Shown: positions 52,075 to 62,090 of the stretch, in pieces | Position numbering within the stretch: position 1 is the stretch's first letter | Layout: each line of letters opens with the position of its first letter | From: Lysobacter stagni | GTDB taxonomy: Bacteria > Pseudomonadota > Gammaproteobacteria > Xanthomonadales > Xanthomonadaceae | DNA length: 64,000 nucleotides | NCBI RefSeq assembly: GCF_030053425.1 | Contig: NZ_JASGBI010000002.1 | Span: 186,001 to 250,000 of the forward strand | Direction of reading: 5' to 3' | Notes under the pieces: generated by a model | Database searches by the model: none | What the model was told of the DNA's origin: nothing | What the model saw: the letters and a program-made list of their open reading frames with translations, nothing else | Made by a program: the position numbers and the translations under genes

Positions 52075-52842
52075 TCACTGCAGCTGGGTCAGCGTCAGAT
52101 TAAGGGCGGCGGGCGCCGGCGCCCAGACCTGGCCGCGGTGCGCGGCACCGGCCGCAGACAGCAGGGTCACGCACGCGCCGGCGTAGGCGATGGGATCGAC
52201 CGCGGCGATATCGCTTTCCTCGACATAGGCCTTGGCACGCACCGGCGTGCGCATCGGTCCGGCCTGCAGGCCGGCGACACGCACCGTCGAGTTGGCCAGC
52301 TCCGCGTGCAGCATGTGGACCAGTCCGGCCAGCCCCTGCTTCGCCAGTCCGTAGCCGCCCCAGTACGCACCGGACACGCGCGTCAGGTCGTCGGTCACGA
52401 ACACGACGGCGGCATCTTCCGACTTCGCCAGCAACGGCAGGCACGCCTGCGTGAGCCACCACGGCGCGGTGAGGTTGACATGCAGCGCGCGCGCAAATGC
52501 GGCCGGATCGGTCTGCAGCAGCGGCGTCAGGCCGGGGAAATCGGCGGCGCAGTGCAGCACGCCATCGAGGCGACCGATTTCCGATTCGATGCGTTGTGCC
52601 ATCTCGGCGTAGTCGTCGGGCGCGGCGCCTTCCAGGTCGAGCGGATACAGCAGCGGCTCGGGCCCCACCTGGGTCACGGCGTCGTACACGCGATTCAACT
52701 TGGCCACCTTGCGGCCCAGCAGCACGACCGTGGCGCCCGCACGTGCGCAGGCCAGCGCGGCCGCACTGCCCAGCCCGCCGTACGCGCCGGTCACCAGTAC
52801 GACACGGCCGTCGAGCGAGCCCTTGCCTTCGTTCGGAATCAC
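52075..52842 (-). CDS. Short-chain dehydrogenase, YciK-like
   Basis: The 255-residue protein has the SDR cofactor motif TGAYGGLG (about 18-25) and active-site YxxxK (YGLAK, about 164-168), with NLTAPWWLTQACLPLL before it. The start is GTG 52842, overlapping the grxD stop as GTGA; the longer frame runs inside grxD. It resembles the YciK group of NADP oxidoreductases of unknown substrate. Confidence 0.85.
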   Translation of the reverse strand: MIPNEGKGSLDGRVVLVTGAYGGLGSAAALACARAGATVVLLGRKVAKLNRVYDAVTQVGPEPLLYPLDLEGAAPDDYAEMAQRIESEIGRLDGVLHCAADFPGLTPLLQTDPAAFARALHVNLTAPWWLTQACLPLLAKSEDAAVVFVTDDLTRVSGAYWGGYGLAKQGLAGLVHMLHAELANSTVRVAGLQAGPMRTPVRAKAYVEESDIAAVDPIAYAGACVTLLSAAGAAHRGQVWAPAPAALNLTLTQLQ

Positions 52843-53159
52843 TGGTGCTGCGTCTCGCTGATCATGCGCGCCAGCTCGCCCGACTCGAACAGTTCCAGCG
52901 TGATGTCGCAACCGCCGATCAGTTCACCGTGGATGAAAAGCTGCGGGAACGTGGGCCAGTTGGAATAGCGCGGCAGGTTGGCGCGGATTTCCGGATCCTC
53001 CAGCACGTTGACGGTGTGCAGCTCCGAGGCGCCGGCCGCCTTGAGGGCCTGCACCGCGCGACTGGAGAAACCGCACATCGGGAACTGCGCGGTGCCCTTC
53101 ATGAAGAGCACGACGGGATGGCTTTCGACTTCGGCCTGGATCCGTTCGATCACGGACAT
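52839..53159 (-). CDS. grxD: Monothiol glutaredoxin Grx4
   Basis: The 106-residue protein (MSVIERIQAEVESHPVVLFMKGTAQFPMCGFSSRAVQALKAA) has the CGFS active site and WPTFPQLFIHGELIGGCDI of iron-sulphur carrier glutaredoxins. It transfers or stores [2Fe-2S] clusters with glutathione. ATG 53159 is preceded by AGGAGTTGC. It is translationally coupled to the SDR gene. An oxidative-stress grouping with sodB next to it is likely. Confidence 0.96.
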   Translation of the reverse strand: MSVIERIQAEVESHPVVLFMKGTAQFPMCGFSSRAVQALKAAGASELHTVNVLEDPEIRANLPRYSNWPTFPQLFIHGELIGGCDITLELFESGELARMISETQHQ

Positions 53160-53312
53160 GGCTGCAACTCCTGCAATGGTGCGTTGCCCCGCGATTGACG
53201 GCACGGCAACGAATCGTGGGGATAGAATGGCAATTGTAAGCCTTCCCGAGCCGCGGACGCGCCGATCCGTCCCGCCCCCGGCATCCCCTTAGCCAGCCCT
53301 CAGGAGCCCGCA

Positions 53313-53891
<579 letters not shown>

Positions 53892-53913
53892 GCCGCGACG
53901 AAGCCACACAGCG

Positions 53914-53942
53914 AAACGGCCGGGGCAACCCGGCCGTTTTTC
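53914..53942 (+). terminator. Terminator after sodB
   Basis: AAACGGCCGGG pairs with CCCGGCCGTTT around a GCAA tetraloop and is followed by TTC, 22 bases after the stop. The stem closely resembles the one at 47757. Confidence 0.9.
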
Positions 53943-53954
53943 GTTGCATGCCCG

Positions 53955-54449
53955 TCAGGACTTCCTGCCGAACATGCGCGCCCCGGCCCACACCACCCAT
54001 TCCAGCGCGACGCGTGGAAAGTGCAGGACCATGAACACCGCACCGGCCGCGAAGAAGGCCACGTAGAAGATCGCGGCGTTGAGCACCAGGCCCAGCGCCA
54101 TGAGGGGCTCGAACTTGCGCTCCGCGATCATCCGGTACGCCGCGAACAGCCAGAACGACATGACCATGACGTGCAGGAACATGAAGCGTCGTGGTTTGCG
54201 GCCGCGGTTGGCCAGCATGAGGTTCAATCCATCGGCGGCCGAAAGCGCGAACGCGATGTAGGCCACGCAGGCCAGTATTCCGGCTACCGCGGCAACGCCT
54301 TCGCTGCTGGTGCGGTCGGCCACGACTCCACCGCCTACCAGCAGCACGCCCGAAACGGCCAACTGCAAAGGCGAGAAGTCCGGGCCGTAAGCGGCGAAAT
54401 CCTGTTCCGGACGAGGTTCGTCGGGCTCCATGCGTTCCATCGCGGGCAT
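53955..54449 (-). CDS. Membrane protein of unknown function
   Basis: The 164-residue protein has four hydrophobic segments (about 29-46, 52-71, 92-109 and 118-140) and an acidic N-terminus (MPAMERMEPDEPRPEQDFAAYG). ATG 54449 is used; alternatives at Met4 and Met7 exist. It converges with sodB, ending 13 bases from its terminator. No family is recognised; the mid-region RFMFLHVMVMSFWLFAAYRM is typical of small inner-membrane proteins of unknown role. Confidence 0.7.
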   Translation of the reverse strand: MPAMERMEPDEPRPEQDFAAYGPDFSPLQLAVSGVLLVGGGVVADRTSSEGVAAVAGILACVAYIAFALSAADGLNLMLANRGRKPRRFMFLHVMVMSFWLFAAYRMIAERKFEPLMALGLVLNAAIFYVAFFAAGAVFMVLHFPRVALEWVVWAGARMFGRKS

Positions 54450-54524
54450 CCGGTACGGTGTGTCCGGCCAGTTGAGCCGACGGAGCCCGTGCTGACAAGC
54501 CGCAACGCGACGGGTGGCGCGCTC

Positions 54525-55667
54525 CTATCCGCGCAAGCGCGCGACCACCGGCGTCACCTGCGCCTGGCGCCCGAGCGCTTCGCCGACACGCGCAAGCGCG
54601 GCGGCCAGTGCGTCCGCATTGTCGGCGCGCAGCGTGGCATGGCCGACCTTGCGGCCGTCGCGCGGCAGCTTGCCGTAGTCGTGCCAGTGGCCACCGGGCT
54701 CGCGCAGCATCGGCAGCGCGTCGGGCATTTCGCCGATCCAGTTGAGCATGCATGCCAGTCCGACCATGCGCGTGTCGCCGAGCGGAAGACCGAGCACGGC
54801 GCGCAGGTGGTTCTGGAACTGGCTGGTCTCGCTGCCTTCGATGGTCCAGTGGCCGGAGTTGTGCACGCGCGGCGCCAACTCGTTGGCGAGCAGTTCGCCG
54901 TCGCGGCAGAACAACTCCAGCGCGAACACGCCGACGTAGTCCATCGCCTCGCCCAGTCGGCGCGCGTAGTCATAGGCGATTTCCTGCAGCGCGCTGTCCA
55001 CGCGCGCCGGCGCGAGGCTGGCCGAAAGCACGCCGTCGACATGCCAGTTCTCGGTGAGCGGCCAGGCGCGGAACTCGCCATCGCGGCCGCGCACGGCGAC
55101 CACCGAGAGCTCACGCTGGAAATGCACGAACCCTTCGAGGATGAGCCCGACCTTCGAAGCCTGCGCGCCAAGTGCATCCCACGCGGCATCGGCATCGGCC
55201 GGCGTCTTGATGCGGAACTGGCCCTTGCCGTCGTACCCCAGGCGGCGCGTCTTCAGGATGCTCGGCGTGCCGATCTGCGCCAGCGCGGCGTCGAGGTCGG
55301 CGCGCGTTTCGATGGCGGCGAACGGCGGCACGGGAATGCCCAGTTCGCGGAACAAGGTCTTCTCGGCCAGGCGGTCCTGCGCGGTCGCCAACGCGCCCGG
55401 ATTCGGAAACACGGGAACGCGGTCGCTCAGCCATTGCGCCGACTCGGCCGGCACGTTCTCGAAATCGAACGTCGCCACGTCCACGCGCGAGGCGAACTCC
55501 GCCAGCGCCGACTCGTCGCGGTAATCGCCCACCACCATCGGCGCGAACTGGCCCGCGCAGGCATCGGCGACGTTGTCCATCACCAGGAAGCGCAGACCCA
55601 GCGGTGCGCCCGAAAGCGCGAGCATGCGGGCCAGCTGCCCGCCACCGAGAATGCCAACAGTCGTCAT
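54525..55667 (-). CDS. purK: 5-(carboxyamino)imidazole ribonucleotide synthase
   Basis: The 380-residue ATP-grasp enzyme starts [18 protein letters not shown] (ADP-forming pocket) and has [37 protein letters not shown] and PLGDTRMVG. It carboxylates AIR to N5-CAIR in purine synthesis. The start overlaps the purE stop as ATGA, so translation is coupled. The order purE-purK is standard. Confidence 0.97.
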   Translation of the reverse strand: MTTVGILGGGQLARMLALSGAPLGLRFLVMDNVADACAGQFAPMVVGDYRDESALAEFASRVDVATFDFENVPAESAQWLSDRVPVFPNPGALATAQDRLAEKTLFRELGIPVPPFAAIETRADLDAALAQIGTPSILKTRRLGYDGKGQFRIKTPADADAAWDALGAQASKVGLILEGFVHFQRELSVVAVRGRDGEFRAWPLTENWHVDGVLSASLAPARVDSALQEIAYDYARRLGEAMDYVGVFALELFCRDGELLANELAPRVHNSGHWTIEGSETSQFQNHLRAVLGLPLGDTRMVGLACMLNWIGEMPDALPMLREPGGHWHDYGKLPRDGRKVGHATLRADNADALAAALARVGEALGRQAQVTPVVARLRG

Positions 55668-56170
55668 TTGCGTGGGTCGTCGTTCGCCAGCACGTCGTCG
55701 GTCTGGCGCGTGCGGAAGGCTTCGAGAGCCTGGCCGATGGCGGGGTGGTCGTGGGCGAGCATCGCCGCGGCGAACAGCGCGGCATTGGCGGCACCGGCGT
55801 TGCCGATGGCGAACGTGCCCACCGGAATGCCGGCCGGCATCTGCACGATCGAGAGCAGCGAATCCATGCCGTTCAGGGCTTTGCTCTGCACGGGCACACC
55901 CAGCACCGGCACCGCCGTCTTGGCGGCCAGCATGCCCGGAAGATGCGCGGCGCCACCGGCGCCGGCAATGATCGCGCGCAGGCCGCGCGCATTCGCGGTG
56001 GCGGCGTACTCGAACAGCACGTCCGGCGTGCGATGGGCCGACACCACGCGCACTTCGTGCGGGACTCCGAGAGCCTCCAGGCGGGCGGCGGCGTGCTGCA
56101 TCGTCTCCCAGTCGGAGCGCGAGCCCATCACGATGCCGACCAGCGGCGCGGCGGTTTCCTGAGCTGACAT
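55664..56170 (-). CDS. purE: N5-carboxyaminoimidazole ribonucleotide mutase
   Basis: The 168-residue protein has the class I PurE motifs [22 protein letters not shown] and [17 protein letters not shown], plus [17 protein letters not shown]. It moves the carboxyl group from N5 to C4 of the imidazole. The start at 56170 is used; the longer frame upstream opposes the Trm112-like gene's promoter region. It is coupled to purK. Confidence 0.97.
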   Translation of the reverse strand: MSAQETAAPLVGIVMGSRSDWETMQHAAARLEALGVPHEVRVVSAHRTPDVLFEYAATANARGLRAIIAGAGGAAHLPGMLAAKTAVPVLGVPVQSKALNGMDSLLSIVQMPAGIPVGTFAIGNAGAANAALFAAAMLAHDHPAIGQALEAFRTRQTDDVLANDDPRK

Positions 56171-56234
56171 TGGTCCTGCCCTTGGGCAAAGACGTATTCT
56201 AACGCCCTGTCCCGTTCCCCCGGCACCACATCCC

Positions 56235-56504
56235 ATGGACCGCAAATTGCTCGATCTGCTCGTCTGCCCGTCTTCGCGCCAGCCGCTGCAACTCCTGGAC
56301 GGCCAGGGCCTGCAGGCCCTCAATGCCGCGATCCAGGCCGGCAGCGTGATCCGCGGCGACGGCACGGCCCAGGGTGAGGCGTTGCGCGAGGCGCTCGTCA
56401 CGCGCGACCGCAGGACTATCTACCGCATCGACGACGGCATTCCGGTGCTGCTGGCCGAAGAGGCGATCGCCACCGCGCAGGTTCCGTCCTTCCCGGGCGC
56501 ATGA
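56235..56504 (+). CDS. Trm112-like small protein
   Basis: The 89-residue protein ([23 protein letters not shown], then [17 protein letters not shown]) is a Trm112/UPF0434 type protein such as YcaR. Only one Cys of the usual zinc site is present in the N-terminal CP motif, as in the proteobacterial branch. It may activate methyltransferases or act as an assembly factor. Its stop overlaps the nadC start as ATGA. Confidence 0.88.
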   Translation: MDRKLLDLLVCPSSRQPLQLLDGQGLQALNAAIQAGSVIRGDGTAQGEALREALVTRDRRTIYRIDDGIPVLLAEEAIATAQVPSFPGA

Positions 56505-57373
56505 GCGCCGCACTCGTCCCACCGCCCGCGGCGATCGTCGCCGAGGACGTGGCGCGCGCGCTCGCCGAGGACCTGGGGTCCGGCGACGTCACTGCAGCGC
56601 TGCTCCCCGACGTCGCCGACAGCGCCTACCTGCTGTGCAAGGAAGACGCCGTGGTGTGCGGACGGCCGTGGTTCGACGCCTGCCATCGCGCGCTCGATCC
56701 GCACGTGCGCATCGACTGGCGCGTGCGGGAAGGCGAACGCGTCGCCGCGGGCACGGTGCTGGCCACGCTGCAGGGCCGCGCACGCGCACTCGTCAGCGCC
56801 GAACGCGCATCGCTGAACTTCCTGCAGACGCTGTCCGGTACTGCGACCACGACCGCGGCGTATGTCGATGCCGTGCGCGGTACCGGCGCGAAGATCCTGG
56901 ACACGCGCAAGACCATCCCCGGCCTGCGCCTGGCGCAGAAGTACGCCGTGCGCTGCGGCGGCGGCGTGAACCATCGCATCGGCCTGTACGACACGGTGAT
57001 GCTCAAGGAGAACCACGTTCGCGCGGCCGGCTCGCTCACGGCCGCCATCCAGGCCGCGCGCGCCATGCACCCGGCGCTGCCGCTGATCGTGGAGGTGGAA
57101 ACGATCGCGCAGCTGGAAGAAGCGCTGCACGAAGGATGCGACCGCATCCTCATCGACGACTTCGACGCTGCGATGCGGCGCGAGGCGGTACGCATCGCTC
57201 ACGCGGTGCCGGCCGATCGGCGCATTCCGCTGGAAGTGTCCGGCGGCGTGGACATGACCACGCTGCGCGCCATCGCGCAGGACGGCGTGGATTGCATCTC
57301 GATCGGCGGACTGACCAAGCACGTCCGCGCGATCGATCTTTCGCTGAAGCTCGGGCCACCGCCCGCGGCCTGA
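56501..57373 (+). CDS. nadC: Nicotinate-nucleotide pyrophosphorylase (carboxylating)
   Basis: The 290-residue protein has NadC motifs: EDLGSGDVTA, RASLNFLQTLSGTAT, DTRKTIPGLRLAQKYAVRCGGGVNHR and a C-terminal LEVSGGVDMTTLRAIAQDGVDCISIGGLTKH. It makes NaMN from quinolinate and PRPP. The length fits (297 in E. coli). It overlaps the Trm112-like gene by four bases. Confidence 0.97.
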   Translation: MSAALVPPPAAIVAEDVARALAEDLGSGDVTAALLPDVADSAYLLCKEDAVVCGRPWFDACHRALDPHVRIDWRVREGERVAAGTVLATLQGRARALVSAERASLNFLQTLSGTATTTAAYVDAVRGTGAKILDTRKTIPGLRLAQKYAVRCGGGVNHRIGLYDTVMLKENHVRAAGSLTAAIQAARAMHPALPLIVEVETIAQLEEALHEGCDRILIDDFDAAMRREAVRIAHAVPADRRIPLEVSGGVDMTTLRAIAQDGVDCISIGGLTKHVRAIDLSLKLGPPPAA

Positions 57374-57387
57374 GCCGCGGACGTTCG

Positions 57388-58191
57388 TCAGACCTGGAGC
57401 AGCATCGCGGCCGCCGCGCCGCCGCCGAGCAGCAGCATCGCCACGATCAGCCAGGGAACGATCGATCCGCCCTTGGCCTGCTTCGTCTTGCGACGCGACG
57501 TGGCCACGACCTGCACCGGCGGCTCCTGCACGCTGGATGCGGCCAGGCGGAAGCGCACCGTGTCGAACATCAGCTCGTCGCCGACGTGGGCCTCGCCGCG
57601 CAGCACCCGCTTGCCGTTGATGTAGCTGCCGTTACTGGACCCCAGGTCCTCGACCTGCACACCATTCTCGGTGGGCATCAGCCGCGCGTGCGTGCGCGAC
57701 AGGCCGGGAGAATCGAAACGCAGGTTGCATTCGCTGGCGCGGCCGACGGTCACCACGCCGACCATCGCCTCGCTGCGACCAATCACTTCCGGCGACACGC
57801 CGCGCAGGAAGAACCGGGGCAGTACCGGCCGGACGGCGGTCACGCCGGGGTCGTCGTTGGCCGAGGGCAGCTCCGGCCCGGCGTTCGGCTGGCGCGCAAC
57901 GACCGGTGGCGGCCCCAGCGCGGCCAGCTTGGCCTGCACCTGGTCGAAGGCGACCGTATCGCCGGGGCGCAGCGCGATCAGCCCCTGTACCTGCCGGCCG
58001 TTGACGCTGACCGTAGTGCCGCTGGGCACGTCGAGCATCACGCCCTGCGCGGTGACGTGCAGTTGGCAGTGCTGTGGCAGCACGCCGGGCCGATCGATGA
58101 CGATGGTGGATTGCGGATCCGAGCCCACGCGATTGACGCCGTGGCCGAGCAGAACCTGAGGGTGCTCGCCACCCGGGAAGACGAGTTTCAT
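57388..58191 (-). CDS. Double FHA-domain membrane protein
   Basis: The 267-residue protein has two FHA domains (about 5-85, MKLVFPGGEHPQVLLGHGVNRVGSDPQSTIVI and about 120-210, VGRASECNLRFDSPGLSRTHARLMP with LGSSNGSYING) and one C-terminal membrane helix (IVPWLIVAMLLLGGGAAAAMLL). FHA domains bind phosphothreonine, so it is likely a scaffold in Ser/Thr kinase signalling or secretion. It is divergent from the DUF3301 gene by 50 bases. Confidence 0.9.
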   Translation of the reverse strand: MKLVFPGGEHPQVLLGHGVNRVGSDPQSTIVIDRPGVLPQHCQLHVTAQGVMLDVPSGTTVSVNGRQVQGLIALRPGDTVAFDQVQAKLAALGPPPVVARQPNAGPELPSANDDPGVTAVRPVLPRFFLRGVSPEVIGRSEAMVGVVTVGRASECNLRFDSPGLSRTHARLMPTENGVQVEDLGSSNGSYINGKRVLRGEAHVGDELMFDTVRFRLAASSVQEPPVQVVATSRRKTKQAKGGSIVPWLIVAMLLLGGGAAAAMLLQV

Positions 58192-58241
58192 GATTGGACC
58201 GGCCCCCTGCCGAAGTCCTGACACCACTTGCAGCGGACACG

Positions 58242-58586
58242 ATGCGCCGCCACATTAACTGGATGCCGACTTTACTGATCCTGATGATTGTAGCTGCGAT
58301 GGCGTTCGCATTCTGGAGCGCCGGACGCGCGGCGGCCGAGCGCGCCGAGGAAGTCGGGCGCAATGCCTGCCAGGCCGCAGGGGTGCAATGGCTGGACCAG
58401 AGCGTGCACGCGATCGGTATCCGCCTGTGCCGCAACGACAACGGCAGGCTTGGCTGGGAACGCACGTTCCGCTTCGACTATTCCGTCAACGGACACGACC
58501 GTCAGGTCGGCCGGCTGGTCCTGCGCGGCGAGCGGCTGGTGTCCTTCAGCGGACCGGTGGCACCGGCGCCGACAACGCTGCACTGA
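58242..58586 (+). CDS. DUF3301 family membrane protein
   Basis: The 114-residue protein has one N-terminal helix (LLILMIVAAMAFAFWSAG) and DUF3301 motifs (CQAAGVQWLDQSVHAIGIRL, ERTFRFDYSVNG, GRLVLRGERL). Members are inner-membrane proteins of unknown function in gammaproteobacteria. ATG 58242 is used; ATG 58263 directly before PTLLIL is an alternative. Confidence 0.82.
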   Translation: MRRHINWMPTLLILMIVAAMAFAFWSAGRAAAERAEEVGRNACQAAGVQWLDQSVHAIGIRLCRNDNGRLGWERTFRFDYSVNGHDRQVGRLVLRGERLVSFSGPVAPAPTTLH

Positions 58587-58627
58587 AGCCGCGCCGTTAC
58601 ACCTGCGAGCCGACGTTCCGGCGAACC

Positions 58628-59122
58628 CTACTTCACGATGCGCAGATGCGCCCCGCGTCGCGGTGTCGGCGTCTGCGGGCCCTGGTCGTCCCCGTCGGGC
58701 GAAGGCTCGTCCGGCACCGCGCTGAGCGGAGTGACCGAACTTTCGTCGGCCAGCTCGACCTCGACGTCACCTTCTTCACCGGCGGTGTGGATGTCGTCGG
58801 GGAGCGCCATGCCCTGCCCGGTTTCGCGCGCATAGATGGCCAGCACGGCGTGCACCGGCACGGCGACTGGATAGCTCACGCCGCCGAAGCGGGCGCTGAA
58901 GCGGATGGCGTCGTTGCCCATCTCCAGGCGCGACACCGCGCGCTCGGCGATGTTGAGCACGATCTTGCCGTCCTTGACCGCATGCACGGGCACCTGCACG
59001 CCGGGGCGCGCTGCATCGACCAGCAGGTGCGGGGTCATGCCGTTGTCGGCGATCCACTCGTACAGCGCCCGCAGCAGATACGGCCGATGGCTGGTCATCG
59101 AAGAATTGCTTTCCTGACTCAT
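58628..59122 (-). CDS. sspB: ClpXP specificity-enhancing factor SspB
   Basis: The 164-residue protein has the SspB dimer core (SHRPYLLRALYEWIADNGMTPHLLVDA, VLNIAERAVSRLEMGNDAIRFSARFGG), then a flexible acidic linker and a conserved C-terminal RRGAHLRIVK tail that docks ClpX. It delivers ssrA-tagged proteins to ClpXP. It lies 137 bases after sspA, which is unusual only in having a terminator between them. Confidence 0.95.
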   Translation of the reverse strand: MSQESNSSMTSHRPYLLRALYEWIADNGMTPHLLVDAARPGVQVPVHAVKDGKIVLNIAERAVSRLEMGNDAIRFSARFGGVSYPVAVPVHAVLAIYARETGQGMALPDDIHTAGEEGDVEVELADESSVTPLSAVPDEPSPDGDDQGPQTPTPRRGAHLRIVK

Positions 59123-59211
59123 GGCCCGAGTTTAGCGCCGCACGGTCGCTGACACATACACACGGCCGAAGCGTGTGCAGCCGGACAGGTCGCCGCACGC
59201 GTTCCCGGAAA

Positions 59212-59235
59212 CGAAAACGGGCCCACAGGCCCGTT
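59212..59235 (-). terminator. Terminator between sspA and sspB
   Basis: AACGGGCC (59216-59223) pairs with GGCCCGTT (59228-59235), followed on the minus strand by TTTCGTTTCC. It lies 24 bases past the sspA stop, so sspB may have its own promoter. Confidence 0.8.
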
Positions 59236-59258
59236 CGTCGCATCCGCAGGTGCGGCCG

Positions 59259-59897
59259 TCAGGACGGCAGATCGCGCAGCTTGCGCTCCTGCTCCGTCAG
59301 GCTGCGGGTGAAGCCAGGGTTGCGGAAGATGCGGTTGCCATAGTCCTCGATGGCCTTGCCATCCTTGGGCAGCGGAACGCCCAGGGCGTCCAGGCGCCAG
59401 ATGATCGGCGCCATCGCGCAGTCGGCCAGGCTCATTTCCGGGTTGAGGAAGAACTTGCTCGCCTTGAACAGCGGTACGGACGCGGTAAGCAGTTCCTTCA
59501 GGCGCTTGCGGCCTGCTTCGGCCTGGGCCTTGTTGCCCAGCTGGATGGCCTGCACCTGCGGCACCCAATCGTGTTCCAGGCGCAGCATCGCCAGGCGCAG
59601 CCGCGCCCGGGACAGCGGGTCCACAGGCATCAGCGGCGGATGCGGGTAGCGTTCGTCGAGGTATTCGCTGACGACACTGGCCGCATAGAGGACCAGGTCG
59701 CGCTCGACCAGGGTCGGGACCGAATGGTACGGGTTGAGGTCGACGAGATCTTCGGGGGGATTCTGCGGATCGACCGGCACCAGATCGTAGGTCACGCCTT
59801 TGGCCGCCAGCACCAGGCGCACGCGGTGACACAGCACGCAATCGGTGGAAGAGAACAGCGTCAGGGCATTACGCATACGTGGACTCGCCGCCATCAT
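59259..59897 (-). CDS. sspA: Stringent starvation protein A
   Basis: The 212-residue protein has a GST-like fold: thioredoxin-like TLFSSTDCVLCHRVRLVLAAKG, the VDLNPYHSVPTLVERDLVLYAASVVSEYLDERYP segment, and a helical C-terminal domain. SspA binds RNA polymerase in starvation and acid stress. GGAGAGG precedes the tandem ATG codons. It is downstream of petABC, a standard gammaproteobacterial order. Confidence 0.95.
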   Translation of the reverse strand: MMAASPRMRNALTLFSSTDCVLCHRVRLVLAAKGVTYDLVPVDPQNPPEDLVDLNPYHSVPTLVERDLVLYAASVVSEYLDERYPHPPLMPVDPLSRARLRLAMLRLEHDWVPQVQAIQLGNKAQAEAGRKRLKELLTASVPLFKASKFFLNPEMSLADCAMAPIIWRLDALGVPLPKDGKAIEDYGNRIFRNPGFTRSLTEQERKLRDLPS

Positions 59898-60043
59898 CGA
59901 CCTCTCCAGCCACCGGAATCCGCCGATGGGAAGACGCCATCCACCCCGTGTGGACGGTCGTCACGGCCTCGATTGGCAGCCCGCCTGCCCAAACCAAGGA
60001 GCCCGCACATCTCTGTACGGGCTCCAAGGGATACAGCAAGCGG

Positions 60044-60835
60044 TCAGTGCTTGTCCACGTCCCGCCAGTACTCGTGCTTGAGCAGGTAGGCCAGCAGGGT
60101 GAACATCGCCAGGAACAGGATGGCCCACACGCCGATGTTCTGGCGCTTGAGGGCAGCCGGCTCGCCGGCGTACTCGAGGAATGTAGTGATGTCGCGCACG
60201 GCCTGACTGAACTCGTCGGCGTTGAGCTCGCCCGGCTGGGTCACCTTCAGACCGAGGACCGGGCGATCGCCCGTCTTCTTGTCTGCCTCGCCGAACTCGG
60301 CGTGCTGCAGGCCCTGCAGCTCCCACAGGACGTTCGGCATGGAGGCGTTCGGGAAGAGCTGGTTGTTCCAGCCCAGCGGACGCGCCTCGTCCAGGTAGAA
60401 GGACTTCAGGTAGGTGTAGACCCAGTCCGTGCCGCGCACGCGCGCGATCAGGCTGAGGTCCGGCGGCATCTTGCCGAACCACTGGTTGGCATGTTCCGGG
60501 GTCAGGTTGACCTGGATCTGCTCGCCGAACTTGGCACCGGTGAAGTTGAGGTTGTTCATCACCTCGTCTTCGGTCAGGCCCAGGTCCTCGGCCATGCGCG
60601 AGTAGCGCAGGTACTTGAGCGAATGGCAGCCCGAGCAGTAGTTCATGTACAGCTTGGCACCACGCTGCAGCGACGCGCGGTCGCCCAGGTCGGTGCCCGA
60701 CTGCTGCAGGTGCCCGCCTTCGGACGCGAATGCGCCGAAGGAGATCAGGAGGCCTGCGGCGAAGGTGGCGAGCTTCTTCACGATGCGCTTCTTCTGGACG
60801 GGTCGTTGGCTGGCGTGAGCGATCAGGTCAGTCAT
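60044..60835 (-). CDS. petC: Cytochrome c1 of the bc1 complex
   Basis: The 263-residue protein has an N-terminal signal, the haem c motif CSGCH (about 67-71), the distal methionine region PPDLSLIARVRG and a C-terminal anchor (VWAILFLAMFTLLAYLLKHEYWRDV). It takes electrons from the Rieske protein to soluble cytochrome c. Its ATG overlaps the petB stop by eight bases. Confidence 0.96.
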   Translation of the reverse strand: MTDLIAHASQRPVQKKRIVKKLATFAAGLLISFGAFASEGGHLQQSGTDLGDRASLQRGAKLYMNYCSGCHSLKYLRYSRMAEDLGLTEDEVMNNLNFTGAKFGEQIQVNLTPEHANQWFGKMPPDLSLIARVRGTDWVYTYLKSFYLDEARPLGWNNQLFPNASMPNVLWELQGLQHAEFGEADKKTGDRPVLGLKVTQPGELNADEFSQAVRDITTFLEYAGEPAALKRQNIGVWAILFLAMFTLLAYLLKHEYWRDVDKH

Positions 60836-62087
60836 GCATCGTCACCCGTTCCGGCACCGGCTTGGTTTTGTCGAACTTGGTCCAAAGCGGCATGGTGATG
60901 AAGAAGACGAAGTACAGGAAGGTCAGCACGCGACCGATGATGGTCTCGACCGGGTCGGTACCCGGACCGGCGCCGATCTTGCCCAGCCACAGGAAGCAGA
61001 TCGCCAGCACGCCCAGCATGACCTTGGTCATCCAGCCGCGGTAGCGGTGCGACTTCACCGGCGAGCGGTCGAGCCACGGCACCAGGAACAGCACCGCGAT
61101 CGCCGCGAACATCACGATCACGCCGCTGAGCTTGTGCGGGATGACGCGCAGCATCGCGTAGTACGGGGTGTAGTACCACACCGGCTTGATGTGTTCCGGC
61201 GTCACCAGGCGGTTGGCCTCGGTGAAGTTGTCATGCTCCAGGAACCAGCCACCGAAGGCCGGCGCGAAGAAGATGACGAACGCGCACAGGATCAGGAAGA
61301 AGCCGACGCCGAACAGGTCCTTCACCGTGTAGTACGGGTGGAACGGAATGCCGTCGGCCGGCTTGTTCGGATCCCAGCGGTTGCCCTTCGGGCCCTTCTT
61401 GATGTCGACGCCGTCCGGGTTGTTCGAACCCACTTCGTGCAGCGCGCCCAGGTGCAGCACGACCAGCAGCAGCAGCACCAGCGGCAGCGCGATGACGTGC
61501 AGCGCGAAGAAGCGGTTCAGCGTGGCGTCGCCCGGCAGGTAGTCGCCCATGATCCATTCGGTCAGGCCGTTGCCGATGACCGGGATCGCGCCGAACAGCG
61601 AGATGATCACCTTGGCGCCCCAGAACGACATCTGGCCCCACGGCAGCACGTAGCCCATGAAGGCTTCGGCCATCAGGACCAGGTAGATCAGCATGCCCAG
61701 GATCCACACCAGTTCGCGCGGCTTCTGGTACGAGCCGTACATCAGGCCGCGGAACATGTGCAGGTACACGACGATGAAGAACATCGACGCGCCGGTGGAG
61801 TGCATGTAGCGGATCAGCCAGCCCCACTCCACGTCACGCATGATGTACTCGACCGACGAGAACGCTTCGGCCGCGGACGGCTTGAAGTGCATCGTCAGGA
61901 AGATGCCGGTGACGATCTGGTTGACCAGCACCAGCATCGCCAGCGAGCCGAAGTAGTACCAGAGGTTGAAGTTCTTCGGCGCGTAGTACTCGGTCATGTG
62001 CTTGCGGTACGCCGGCATCATGCCGGGCGCGCGCGCGTTGACCCAATCCATCACGCCATCGGCGGCACGGGTGAAGATGTTCGCCAT
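60828..62087 (-). CDS. petB: Cytochrome b of the bc1 complex
   Basis: The 419-residue protein has eight membrane helices and the family signatures: GWLIRYMHSTGASMFFIVVYLHMFRGL with haem-binding His, GYVLPWGQMSFWGAKVI (Qo site region) and the RFFALHVIALPLVLL segment. It forms the quinol oxidation and reduction sites. It is between petA and petC in an operon with three-base and eight-base spacings. Confidence 0.97.
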   Translation of the reverse strand: MANIFTRAADGVMDWVNARAPGMMPAYRKHMTEYYAPKNFNLWYYFGSLAMLVLVNQIVTGIFLTMHFKPSAAEAFSSVEYIMRDVEWGWLIRYMHSTGASMFFIVVYLHMFRGLMYGSYQKPRELVWILGMLIYLVLMAEAFMGYVLPWGQMSFWGAKVIISLFGAIPVIGNGLTEWIMGDYLPGDATLNRFFALHVIALPLVLLLLVVLHLGALHEVGSNNPDGVDIKKGPKGNRWDPNKPADGIPFHPYYTVKDLFGVGFFLILCAFVIFFAPAFGGWFLEHDNFTEANRLVTPEHIKPVWYYTPYYAMLRVIPHKLSGVIVMFAAIAVLFLVPWLDRSPVKSHRYRGWMTKVMLGVLAICFLWLGKIGAGPGTDPVETIIGRVLTFLYFVFFITMPLWTKFDKTKPVPERVTMHD

Positions 62088-62090
62088 GGC